Part shown: positions 1 to 6,682 of the stretch, piece by piece
Layout: every line of letters starts with the position of its first letter
Position numbering within the stretch: the stretch's first letter is position 1
DNA from: Verrucomicrobiota bacterium
Lineage (GTDB): Bacteria > Verrucomicrobiota > Verrucomicrobiia > Opitutales > Opitutaceae
Direction of reading: 5' to 3'
NCBI GenBank assembly: GCA_023446735.1
Contig: JAEXPQ010000146.1
Location: 1-29,744, forward strand
DNA: 29,744 bases
Notes under the pieces: model-generated
Told to the model about the DNA's origin: nothing
Seen by the model: the letters and a program-made list of their open reading frames with translations, nothing else
The model's database searches: none
Program-made: the position numbers and the translations under genes

Positions 1-62
1 CCCCCTCCCCCCCCGTTGGTTTGGTCTCACCACGGGTAGACAAAAAACCCGCCCCCCGTCGC

Positions 63-89
63 CCACCCGCCACCCTCCGCTGCGGGTGG
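63..89. other. Perfect stem-loop, 8-bp stem
   Basis: CCACCCGC at 63-70 is exactly complementary to 82-89, with an 11-nt loop. There is no T-run on either side, so it is not a textbook intrinsic terminator. It may be the end of an operon outside the window or part of the local repeat DNA. Confidence 0.4.
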
Positions 90-124
90 TCCAGTTCCCC
101 GACTTCCCCGATCCCCGCCGAGGT

Positions 125-203
125 AACCGCAACGAACGCAGAGCACACAACGAATCAAAGCCACCGCTCCCCGCATGCTCAGCGCCCTTTGCGTTCTCTG
201 CGG
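125..203. repeat. Inverted pair of heptad-type repeats (AACCGCA / TTGCGTT family)
   Basis: The left arm at 125-145 runs in 7-bp steps beginning AACCGCA. The right arm at 182-203 matches 26601-26622 at 21 of 22 positions and is the reverse-complement type of the left arm (about 14 of 18 bases). A similar inverted pair lies at 26445-26465 and 26604-26624. The same family thus occurs twice in the window, 26 kb apart, each time as facing arms. Confidence 0.7.
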
Positions 204-310
204 CTACTCCCCTGCCGTCCTCCGTGTCCTCTGTGACCGGCCCGATCAAACCACCGCTTCCGGACCCGTGTCCATCGGTGTGCCTCTGCGAACAAACGCT
301 CCGCTCTCAG

Positions 311-345
311 TCGTCTGTCCTCCGTCGTCTGTCCTCCGCCTTCCC
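311..345. repeat. Heptad array with exact 14-bp duplication
   Basis: TCGTCTG followed by TCCTCCG at 311-324 is repeated exactly at 325-338, and a further related heptad follows. An 18-bp part of it (321-338) recurs exactly at 940-957, in front of rsgA. The 7-bp period is the property shared with the other arrays in the window. Confidence 0.75.
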
Positions 346-403
346 GGCTTGCCTCCTCTTTCGACTGCTTTATCCAGTCATTCAGCTGCTTTAACCAGTC
401 ATC

Positions 404-850
404 ATGGACCTGCTCGCCATTCTCTTTCCCCAAGTCCGCGCCCAGGTCCTGCGGCTGCTCTTCGCCGATCCCGCCGCCGAACTGCATCTGCGCGAACTCA
501 CCCGCCGCAGCGGCCTCGCCCTCGGCACGATCCAAACCGAGCTGACCAAGCTCGCCACGACGCAACTCGTTGTCAGCGAACGCGACGGAAACCGTCGCTA
601 CTACCGCGCCAACGCCGCCCATCCCCTCTTCCCCACACTCCAGCGACTCGTCCTCCAGACCACCCCCGGCGCCGCCCTTCCGCCTCCGACACGAAACCCT
701 GAACTCGAAACCCTGAACCGGCCAGCCCGGCTGGCCACCGCCAACCGGCAACGGTCCACCGAGCACCGTCCTCCATCCCGAAACCCGGAACCCGAAACCC
801 CAAGCCGGCCGGCTCCGCCGGTCACCCTCACCCTCAACGAGTTCGACTAA
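404..850 (+). CDS. Winged-helix (ArsR-like) regulator with repeat-encoded C-terminal tail
   Basis: Residues 1 to about 90 read as a small winged helix-turn-helix domain: a first helix with VRAQVLRLLF, a recognition region LRELTRRSGLALGTIQTEL, and a wing with RDGNRRYYRANAAHPLFPTL. From about residue 97 the protein is encoded by heptanucleotide repeats and two hairpins (693-814), giving a Pro/Arg/Asn/Glu-rich tail unlikely to fold. From memory, relatives with this kind of HTH often continue after LVL(K/Q)T into a nucleotidyltransferase domain; if so, this copy lost that domain and the repeat DNA now supplies its end. It is probably a DNA-binding regulator of unknown target, or a decaying gene. 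No Shine-Dalgarno sequence precedes the ATG. Its stop lies 132 bases before rsgA, with a repeat array between. Confidence 0.6.
   Translation: MDLLAILFPQVRAQVLRLLFADPAAELHLRELTRRSGLALGTIQTELTKLATTQLVVSERDGNRRYYRANAAHPLFPTLQRLVLQTTPGAALPPPTRNPELETLNRPARLATANRQRSTEHRPPSRNPEPETPSRPAPPVTLTLNEFD
693..814. repeat. Composite heptad array with two perfect hairpins inside a coding sequence
   Basis: At 693-720 GAAACCC alternates with TGAACNN in 7-bp steps. A perfect 8+1+8 hairpin follows at 720-736 (GGCCAGCC and its complement). At 736-798 there are nine more heptads in one register, passing from the CACCGNN type to the CCGAAAC type. A perfect 12-bp palindrome AGCCGGCCGGCT stands at 803-814. The block lies inside the 3' third of the winged-helix gene. 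Confidence 0.75.
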
Positions 851-907
851 CACCGCTCGCTTTCCTGGTTTCCAGTTCCCGACACTCCGGTTTCTGTCGT
901 CCCCTCT

Positions 908-982
908 TCACTCTCCTCCTCGCTCTCCTTCGTCCGTCTTCCGTCGTCTGTCCTCCGAGTCCTCGCTCCTGACTCCCGAACC
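908..982. repeat. Pyrimidine-rich heptad array forming the rsgA leader
   Basis: Reading in steps of 7 from 908, most units are variants of GTCNTCC/GCTCTCC, clearest at 936-977 (GTCTTCC, GTCGTCT, GTCCTCC and so on). The register runs straight into the rsgA ATG at 983, so the whole leader of rsgA is repeat DNA and has no Shine-Dalgarno sequence. Bases 940-957 are identical to 321-338. Confidence 0.65.
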
Positions 983-1987
983 ATGTCCCTCGCCGCCTAC
1001 GGTTGGAACGACTCGCTCGCCGCCGCCTTCGCGCCCCATGCCGCGCCGGGCATCGTGCCCGCGCGCGTCACCGCCGATTTTGGACGCGGTTGGGGTGTGA
1101 CCACCGACGACGACGATGGCGAGCTGCTCGCCGAGCCCGCCGGCAAGCTCCGCCACCGCTCCACACGCCGCGCCGAGCTGCCGGTCGCGGGCGACTGGGT
1201 CGTGCTCGAGCTCAAGCCGGGCGAACGCCGCTGCAAGCTGCTCGCCGTGCTGCCGCGCCGCACCGTGCTCTCGCGCCAGGCCGCCGGGCACCGCCGCGCC
1301 GAGGAGCAGATCCTCGCGGCCAACCTCGACACCGTCTTCATCGTCGTGGGCCTCGACCAGCCCGTGAACCACCGCCGCATCGAACGTTTCCTCACCGCGG
1401 TGCGCTCCGGCGGCATCACCCCCGTGGTCGTGCTCAACAAGTCCGATCTCCACCCCGACGCCGAGGCCGAGCGCCTCGCCACCGAACGGATCGCCGGGGG
1501 CGCGGCCGTCGTCGCGGCGAGCGCCACCAAACGCGGCGGCGCGAAATCCCTCAAGCCCTGGCTGAAGAAACGCGAGACGGTCGCCTTCCTCGGCACCTCC
1601 GGCGTGGGCAAGTCGTCGCTCGTCAACCGCCTGCTCGGCGACGAGGTGCAGGCCGTGCAGGAAGTGCGCGAGGCCGACGCCAAGGGTCGCCACTGCACCA
1701 CCAACCGCGAGCTGTTGGTCGGGCCCGGCGGCGTACTGCTGCTCGACACGCCCGGCATGCGCGAGTTTCAGTTCTGGGATTTCGATACGCCGCTGGAGGA
1801 GCTCTTCCCCGAGGTGGTCGCCGCGGCGGCCCAGTGCAAGTTCCGCGACTGCCGCCACGGCACGGAGCCCGGCTGCGCCGTGCAGGCCGCGCTCGCCGCC
1901 GGCACGCTCGAACTCGGCCGCGTGACGAGCTACCTCAAGCTCAAGGCCGAGCGCGCCCTCGCCGCCACGCCCTGGAAGCGCCGCTGA
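983..1987 (+). CDS. rsgA: Ribosome small subunit-dependent GTPase A
   Basis: RsgA is a circularly permuted GTPase that acts late in 30S subunit maturation, coupling GTP hydrolysis to release of assembly factors. The permuted order is visible: G4 motif NKSD near residue 151, then G1 GTSGVGKSS near 203, then G3 DTPG near 254. The N-terminal 100 residues match an OB-fold in place and content. A C-terminal zinc site with C-x4-C-x-H-x5-C spacing begins near residue 285 (CKFRDCRHGTEPGC). The 334-residue length is normal for the family. The ATG at 983 is the only sensible start, although its leader is a heptad array with no Shine-Dalgarno sequence. It appears to be a single-gene unit, with the ORF6N gene converging from the other side. 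Confidence 0.95.
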   Translation: MSLAAYGWNDSLAAAFAPHAAPGIVPARVTADFGRGWGVTTDDDDGELLAEPAGKLRHRSTRRAELPVAGDWVVLELKPGERRCKLLAVLPRRTVLSRQAAGHRRAEEQILAANLDTVFIVVGLDQPVNHRRIERFLTAVRSGGITPVVVLNKSDLHPDAEAERLATERIAGGAAVVAASATKRGGAKSLKPWLKKRETVAFLGTSGVGKSSLVNRLLGDEVQAVQEVREADAKGRHCTTNRELLVGPGGVLLLDTPGMREFQFWDFDTPLEELFPEVVAAAAQCKFRDCRHGTEPGCAVQAALAAGTLELGRVTSYLKLKAERALAATPWKRR

Positions 1988-2004
1988 GCGCGGCGGCGTG
2001 GCGC

Positions 2005-2032
2005 GAGTTCGGAATTCAGAGTTCGGGGTTTC
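2005..2032. repeat. Short heptad array after rsgA
   Basis: Four units in one register: GAGTTCG at 2005-2011 and again at 2019-2025, with GAATTCA between and GGGTTTC after. It lies 18 bases beyond the rsgA stop. The GAATTCA/GAGTTCG type resembles the array between atpD and atpC at 15001. Confidence 0.65.
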
Positions 2033-2197
2033 GGGGGCACGGCTCTTCCGTTGGTGGCGCAGCCCGAGGGTGGACCCGCTTGCCCCAACCGGGCCGTGCG
2101 CGCCTCCCGCCACGAGAGATCGTCGGCTCCCGCGTCCCCTCCGCGCGTCCTTGGGCCATTCCGACACCGCCCGCAGCCGCGTTGCGGGCAACGCAGC

Positions 2198-2246
2198 CAC
2201 CGTCCACCGGTCACCGCCCACCGGTCACCGTTCACCGACTACCGCC
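2198..2246. repeat. CACCGNN heptad array, seven units, overlapping a stop codon
   Basis: Six consecutive units fit CACCGNN exactly and a seventh is TACCGCC. Only the last two positions of the unit vary. The array covers the last codons and the TAG (2239-2241) of the ORF6N gene on the opposite strand, so the gene's 3' end is made of repeat. Confidence 0.85.
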
Positions 2247-2937
2247 CCTTCGCCAGAAACCCGATCCGCCGCCGCGGCGGCTCCGGCGGGGGCGGCGGCG
2301 GATCGATCAGCGTGAGTATCCGCTGCAGCACCCCGACGATCGCCGCCTCGTGGCCGTCGAGCCGCCCGGTGAGCCGCCGATCCAGCGCGGCCAGCTGCCG
2401 CGCGAGTTCCGCGGTGCCGCCGAGCAACGCCCGCATCTGCACGAACGCCCGCACCACCAGCACGCTCATCCGCACCGCCTGCGGCGAGTTGAGGACGTTC
2501 GCCGCCATGATCGCTCCGTGCTCGGTGAAGGCGTAGGGAAGGTGCCGAGGATCGCGGTGCTTCTGTGAACCGGTCACAATTCGTGACCGGTTACCATCCG
2601 GCCCTGCGGATGCGGTCACAAATTGTGACCGCATCAGTTCATCCACCTCGGCCTGCGTGAGCCGAAACCGGAAGTCTTCGGGGAATTTCGCCGCATTGCG
2701 GCGAACAGCCTGATTGAGGACCTTCGTCGGCACGCCATAGAGCCGGGCCAGATCGGCATCGAGAAGCACTTTCCGCCCGCGTACGGTGCGGATGAGCGCT
2801 TCGATTGCGGCGGGGGGCCAACCTCCTTCGACTGCTTGCTTGTGGGACGCATGGTGAAACAGGGTTCGACATGCGGGGGCGCGAACAGCCTGCCGGCTTC
2901 CGGCCGCACCACCAAGCATGGAATACAGGCGCCCCAT
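2239..2937 (-). CDS. ORF6N domain protein
   Basis: The ORF6N domain (KilA-N-related, common in phage and bacterial accessory proteins, presumed DNA-binding) is clear: RGRKVLLDADLARLYGV, then LNQAVRRNAAKFPEDFRFRL, then LPYAFTEHGAIMAANVLNSP and VLVVRAFVQMR. In relatives the conserved SQFVT is soon followed by the RR-LPYAFTEHG block; here about 25 extra residues separate them, encoded by two palindromes at 2568-2635. The C-terminus is a short helical region and a Pro/Arg-rich end. The start is uncertain: ATGs at 2937 and 2919 are in frame but lack a good Shine-Dalgarno, while a perfect AAGGAGGT stands at 2821-2828, just before the domain, with no in-frame ATG, GTG or TTG after it. It lies 23 bases after the RmlD-like gene. 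Function unknown. Confidence 0.8.
   Translation of the reverse strand: MGRLYSMLGGAAGSRQAVRAPACRTLFHHASHKQAVEGGWPPAAIEALIRTVRGRKVLLDADLARLYGVPTKVLNQAVRRNAAKFPEDFRFRLTQAEVDELMRSQFVTASAGPDGNRSRIVTGSQKHRDPRHLPYAFTEHGAIMAANVLNSPQAVRMSVLVVRAFVQMRALLGGTAELARQLAALDRRLTGRLDGHEAAIVGVLQRILTLIDPPPPPPEPPRRRIGFLAKGR
2568..2635. repeat. Two palindromes with a shared core inside the ORF6N gene
   Basis: A 10-bp inverted repeat at 2568-2592 (AACCGGTCAC, 5-nt spacer, complement) is followed 16 bases later by a perfect 13+1+13 palindrome at 2609-2635 (GATGCGGTCACAA and complement). Both centre on GGTCACAATT. They encode the duplicated peptide RSQFVT / RSRIVT. They could be binding sites for a dimeric protein, possibly the ORF6N protein itself, or traces of a small insertion. 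Confidence 0.8.
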
Positions 2938-2960
2938 CCGACAGGGATCACCGCTCCCGG

Positions 2961-3875
2961 CTACAGCACCCCGCCCAAACCCGCCGGCACCTCGAGCCGG
3001 GCCACCTGCGCCGCGAGCAACTCGGGCTTCGTCGCCAGCACGAGACTCAGCGGCCGCAGATCGAGCGAAAGGTCGAGCGGCCGCGTGGCCGCCAGCGGCG
3101 TGCCGGCGAGCCGCACGGGCACGATGAGCTTCTTCGCGTCGAGACCAAACCGCGCCGCGATCGCGCAGCCGAGCTCGTAACGGGAAACCGGTTCCGCACC
3201 GGCCCAGTGCAGCACCCCCGCGGCCGCCGCGGGGGCGCAGAGCTCGAGCAGGGCGGCGGCGAGGTTGTCCGCCATGCACACCTGCCGGATCTCGTCGGTG
3301 AAGAGCCGGGCCGGGCGCCCCTCGGCCCACTCGCGCAGCAGCCGTTCGTGCACGCTGCGGCGCCCGCCCGGGCTGTTGCCCATGAGCAGCGGCACCCGCA
3401 CCACGGCGGCGAGTCCGGGCGCCGCCGCGAGCACCGCGCGCTCCGACTCCACCTTCTGGCGACCATAGGGCGTGAGCGGCGCGACCGGATCGCCGACGGC
3501 GTACGGCGCCCGCGTGCCGTCGAAGATCTGTTCGCTGGAGACGTGCACCAGCCGCACGCCGAGCTCGGCCGCGATCTCCGCGAGCCGCCATGGCAGCTCC
3601 ACATTGAGCGCCGCCGCAGTCGCCGGTTGCCGGTCGCACTCGGCCGGTTCCGACAGCGCCGCGCAATTGACGATCGCCTGCGGTCGCGCCGCGCGCACGG
3701 CCGTCACGAGAGCGGCGTCGTGGCACAGATCGATTCGCAGCTGACGCTCCAGCCCGGGGATCGGCGCGCCGGTCCAGCCGCCCACGACACCGACCACCTC
3801 GTGTCCGCACTTCCCTGCGACGGCGGCGAAATTGCCGCCCAGCAGACCCGAGGCTCCGGTGAGGAAGATGCGCAT
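2961..3875 (-). CDS. RmlD-like NAD(P)-dependent sugar reductase (extended SDR)
   Basis: This is an extended short-chain dehydrogenase of the dTDP-4-dehydrorhamnose reductase type, 304 residues. The nucleotide-binding GASGLLGG is at residues 7-14, HVSSEQIFDG carries the catalytic Ser region near 108, and the catalytic Tyr and Lys fit YGRQK at about 136-140. The family reduces nucleotide-linked 4-keto sugars; the true substrate cannot be read from sequence, and no rmlA, B or C genes are nearby. The ATG at 3875 is preceded by GAGGA at 3883-3887 with a 7-nt gap, one of the few good Shine-Dalgarno sites here, and the longer in-frame N-terminus upstream is repeat DNA. It is separated from sixA by a 15-unit heptad array. 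Confidence 0.8.
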   Translation of the reverse strand: MRIFLTGASGLLGGNFAAVAGKCGHEVVGVVGGWTGAPIPGLERQLRIDLCHDAALVTAVRAARPQAIVNCAALSEPAECDRQPATAAALNVELPWRLAEIAAELGVRLVHVSSEQIFDGTRAPYAVGDPVAPLTPYGRQKVESERAVLAAAPGLAAVVRVPLLMGNSPGGRRSVHERLLREWAEGRPARLFTDEIRQVCMADNLAAALLELCAPAAAAGVLHWAGAEPVSRYELGCAIAARFGLDAKKLIVPVRLAGTPLAATRPLDLSLDLRPLSLVLATKPELLAAQVARLEVPAGLGGVL

Positions 3876-3963
3876 GGTGCGATCCTCAGCCGGGAGCCGG
3901 CGCCGATCCAATCCCGGAGAACGGCGGGGCGCAGATCGGCCACTCCCCCCGCCCGTTCCGCTC

Positions 3964-4068
3964 TCCGGTTTCCGTCCAATCGCAAATCGGCAATCCAAAA
4001 TCGAAAATCCCTTCCTCCGCCTTCCGCCCATTCCGCAATCCGCAATCCGCATTCCGCAATCCGTTCAC
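3964..4068. repeat. Fifteen-unit heptad array between sixA and the RmlD-like gene
   Basis: Fifteen consecutive 7-bp units hold one register without a slip. Units at 3978-4012 all begin AATC (AATCGCA, AATCGGC and similar). Two C/T-rich units follow, and 4034-4061 is made of CGCAATC three times and CGCATTC once. The array overlaps the sixA stop codon (TGA read from 4067 to 4065) and fills most of the 189-base gap between the two genes. Confidence 0.9.
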
Positions 4069-4538
4069 TCGTCGCCCGCGACCAACGCCGGGCTCACCAG
4101 CCAAAGCAGCGTCCAGGGGCCGCCGCGCACGATGCGTTCGAGACAGGCCACCGCGCCCTTCTTGAGCTCCACGCCGCCGCCCGTCGCGCCGAGCAGCAGA
4201 CCGGCGAGCGTGGAAAGGTGGGGTTCGTGGCCCACCAGCATCACCGAATCCCCATGACGCCCCAGCGCGGCCGCCATCGCCGCCGGCGGATCCTCGGGCA
4301 GAAGCCCGGGCACCTCGCGCAGCCGCGCCTTCAGGTGCAGCCCCTCCGCGAAGAGCTCCGCCGTCTCGCGGGCGCGCACCAACGGGCTGTGCCAGATCTC
4401 CGCCACATCGGGCCCGGCGTGCCTCCGTATCCAGCGCGCGGTATACTGGGCGGCCCCGCGGCCCTTCGGACTGAGCGGGCGAGCCGGATCCTCGGCATCG
4501 GAGACCGCATGGGCATGGCGAACGAGGTAGAGTTTCAT
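4065..4538 (-). CDS. sixA: Phosphohistidine phosphatase SixA-like
   Basis: A small histidine phosphatase of 157 residues with the standard motifs: LVRHAHA with the catalytic RH at residues 7-8, PLSPKGR, SPLVRARETAE, and the second catalytic His in VGHEPHLS. SixA removes phosphate from histidine residues; in E. coli it acts on phosphohistidine proteins such as PTSNtr or ArcB, and the target here is unknown. The start at 4538 gives the normal SixA N-terminus directly at the first beta strand. The gene begins 55 bases after the chemotaxis receptor on the same strand and may be the last member of that signalling operon. Its stop codon lies within a heptad array. Confidence 0.88.
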   Translation of the reverse strand: MKLYLVRHAHAVSDAEDPARPLSPKGRGAAQYTARWIRRHAGPDVAEIWHSPLVRARETAELFAEGLHLKARLREVPGLLPEDPPAAMAAALGRHGDSVMLVGHEPHLSTLAGLLLGATGGGVELKKGAVACLERIVRGGPWTLLWLVSPALVAGDE

Positions 4539-4593
4539 GGGAAGAAGACGTGGCGACGGAGGGTACGCGGCGCCGACTGCCCGTGCCAAACGC

Positions 4594-6672
4594 TCAGCCG
4601 ACCTCCGCCGGCTGCTTCCTGGGCGACTGGGCGAGCGGCGCTCCGCCGGCCGGACGACGGGTGCCCGGGACGGAGACCTGCGCCGCAGGCGAGGCGAGGG
4701 CGCGCTCGCCACGGCCGTGGACCACACCCACCAGATCGTCCACCAGCCCGGAGATCTCGTGCGCCTGGGCCGAGAGCTCCTCGGCAGCACTGGCGGACTC
4801 CTCGGCGTTGGCGGCGTTGGACTGCACGACGGACTCGAGCTGTCCAGTCGCTGCGGACACCTGGCCCAGGTTCGCGGTGAGATCGGCGGTGGCGAGGGTG
4901 ATGGACTGGACCTTCTCGCCGATCACGGTGGCGGTCTCGACGATCGACTCGAAGTTGTCGTTCACCCCGCTGATGCCGGCCCCCGCCTGGCGGATGAGGG
5001 CGATGTTGCCGTCGAGTTTGACCTGGGTGGTGCGGGCGGCCTCGGCGGCGCGGCCGGCGAGGTTGCGAACCTCCTCGGCCACGATGGCGAAACCGGCCCC
5101 GGCCTCCCCGGCGCGGGCGGCTTCGACCGCGGCGTTGAGCGCGAGGATGTTGGTCTGGAAGGCGATCTCGTCGATGGTCTTGATGATCTTCCCCATCTCG
5201 CCGCTCTCGGCGACGATGCGGTTCATCGCCTGCGTCATCTCGACGATCGCCCGCAGAGACTGGCCCGACTTCTCGATGTTCTGTTTCATCAGGTCGTCGG
5301 CGCCGCGGGTGAGGCCGGTGACCTCGGTGCCGCGGGTGGTCATGCCCTGGAGATTGTGCGCGGTCTCGGAGAGAGCGGCGGCCTGCTGGCTCGCGCCGTC
5401 GGCCACCTGCTGGCCGGCATCGGCGATCATCCCGGCGGCGCCGAGGATCTGCTCGGAGCCGGCCTTGAGCTGGTCGGCGATGCGGACGAGCTTGCTCGCC
5501 AGCGCCCGCGCCGTCGCTAGCCAGAACAGCACGGCGACAACCGTGGTGACCACGAGCACCGCCAGAAGGCTGCGCGCACCGGCTTGGCCGATGGCGGCGA
5601 GCTTCTGCGGCGCCGCCATGAACTCATCCTCGTAGGAGCCCGCGCCGATGACCCAATCCCAGGCCGGGAAATGGATCACGCGCGCGATCTTGCGCCGCGG
5701 TCGCGGGTCGTCGGGGTTCTGCCACAGGTAAGCGACCTCGCCGGTGGTGCCGGCCGGGGCGGCCTTGGCGGCCTTGATGAGCTCCTGGATCGCGAACTGA
5801 CCGTCGGCGTCCTTGGTTTCCCAGACGTTCTGCCCGTCGCGCTGGCCGTTCTGCGAGATCACGTAGTTGCCCTTCGAATCGAGGACGTAGACGTACCCGG
5901 TGGAGCCGACCTTGGTGGCGAGGATCTGTTGGCGCAAGCTGGCCATGCTCTGCTCCTTCACGCCCACGAAGACCATGCCGAGCAGGGTGCCGTCGGCGGT
6001 GGCGAGGGGGGCATAGGCGGTGAGGTACCAGCCGTTGACCACGTACGCCCGCCCGACGAAACGCTGGCCCTTGAGGACGGCCGCCACGACCGGGTTGGCC
6101 TGCCCGTCCGTATCGCGGGCCGGGATGTAGGTGCCGATCGCCCGCCGACCGTCGTTCTGCACGTTGGTCGCCACACGCAGCATGTCGCCCGCGTCGTTCA
6201 TCCGCTGGAAAACGGTGACCGCGCACGAGACCTGGCCCGCGATGGCGTCGACCACGGGGGTGAGCGCGTTCGGGTCGTCGTTCTGCCCAAGCCACTGCCC
6301 GCCGATCTCGAGGGCTGGCAAGGTGACGGCGGTCGTCTGCTTGGTGAACTGGTTGGTCGCCTTCCACTCCACCGCCTTCGCGCCCAGCGTCGGGGCGCCC
6401 GTCCGGTCCAAGGTCGTGCGCGCGACCCGCAGCGAGGACTGGAGCATCTGCTCCAGGGTCTCCTGCTGGGCGGCGCACATGGCGAAGACGCCCTTGGCGA
6501 TGTGGTCGAGGTCGGCTTGGGCGAGCGCCATGCTCTCCGCCACGGCGACGGCCGTCATGCGTTCGTTCTGGCGATACACGATCACCGCGATCACGGCCAG
6601 GGGGAGGGCCGAGAGCGCGATGCCGGCGCACAGCATGCGCGCGCGGAGGGAGAGGCGGGGCGAGGTGTTCAT
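4594..6672 (-). CDS. Methyl-accepting chemotaxis protein with periplasmic Cache domain
   Basis: 692 residues. One membrane segment near residues 11-30, a long periplasmic region (about 40-365) of Cache_3-Cache_2 style with MVFVGVKEQSMASLRQQI and GYVYVLDSKGNYVIS, then a second membrane segment near 368-390. The cytoplasmic coiled coil carries the conserved tip IDEIAFQTNILALNAAVEAA near 497-516. A normal HAMP domain is not evident; the coiled coil starts almost directly after the second membrane helix. No C-terminal receptor-methylation pentapeptide is seen. It begins 10 bases after the STAS gene, so it is almost certainly co-transcribed with it and with the phosphatase/kinase sensor. No cheA or cheW is in the window, so the output may be a classical chemotaxis array or something else. 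Confidence 0.92.
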   Translation of the reverse strand: MNTSPRLSLRARMLCAGIALSALPLAVIAVIVYRQNERMTAVAVAESMALAQADLDHIAKGVFAMCAAQQETLEQMLQSSLRVARTTLDRTGAPTLGAKAVEWKATNQFTKQTTAVTLPALEIGGQWLGQNDDPNALTPVVDAIAGQVSCAVTVFQRMNDAGDMLRVATNVQNDGRRAIGTYIPARDTDGQANPVVAAVLKGQRFVGRAYVVNGWYLTAYAPLATADGTLLGMVFVGVKEQSMASLRQQILATKVGSTGYVYVLDSKGNYVISQNGQRDGQNVWETKDADGQFAIQELIKAAKAAPAGTTGEVAYLWQNPDDPRPRRKIARVIHFPAWDWVIGAGSYEDEFMAAPQKLAAIGQAGARSLLAVLVVTTVVAVLFWLATARALASKLVRIADQLKAGSEQILGAAGMIADAGQQVADGASQQAAALSETAHNLQGMTTRGTEVTGLTRGADDLMKQNIEKSGQSLRAIVEMTQAMNRIVAESGEMGKIIKTIDEIAFQTNILALNAAVEAARAGEAGAGFAIVAEEVRNLAGRAAEAARTTQVKLDGNIALIRQAGAGISGVNDNFESIVETATVIGEKVQSITLATADLTANLGQVSAATGQLESVVQSNAANAEESASAAEELSAQAHEISGLVDDLVGVVHGRGERALASPAAQVSVPGTRRPAGGAPLAQSPRKQPAEVG

Positions 6673-6682
6673 GGCGGTGGCT

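Larger units (their letters stand above)
1..403. other. Gene-free region with short repeats
   Basis: I see no convincing gene here; the open frames are low-complexity and overlap one another on both strands. The region starts in a C-rich run, has a perfect 8-bp stem with an 11-nt loop at 63-89 (CCACCCGC and its complement), an inverted pair of heptad-type repeats at 125-203, and an exact 14-bp tandem duplication at 311-338. The last 50 bases contain two similar copies of a short TTTAACCAGTCA-like stretch just before the next start codon. No clear promoter or ribosome binding site could be picked out. Confidence 0.6.

Noticed and set aside
1979..1995. Terminator hairpin at the rsgA stop codon
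   Set aside because: The 6-bp GC stem has no T-run and lies within a GCG-rich stretch where such stems are common by chance.
2937..3810. Extension of the ORF6N gene to a start at 3810 (523 codons)
   Set aside because: The added part is out of frame with, and antisense-like in character to, the RmlD-like gene on the same strand. The domain needs only the last 190 or so codons.
3964..4068. CRISPR array
   Set aside because: The units are 7 bp with no spacers between them, and no cas gene is in the window.
2805..4880. A 691-codon + strand frame across the RmlD-like and sixA genes
   Set aside because: It crosses two recognisable genes and a heptad array on the opposite strand. Its Arg/His/Pro-rich translation is typical antisense noise.
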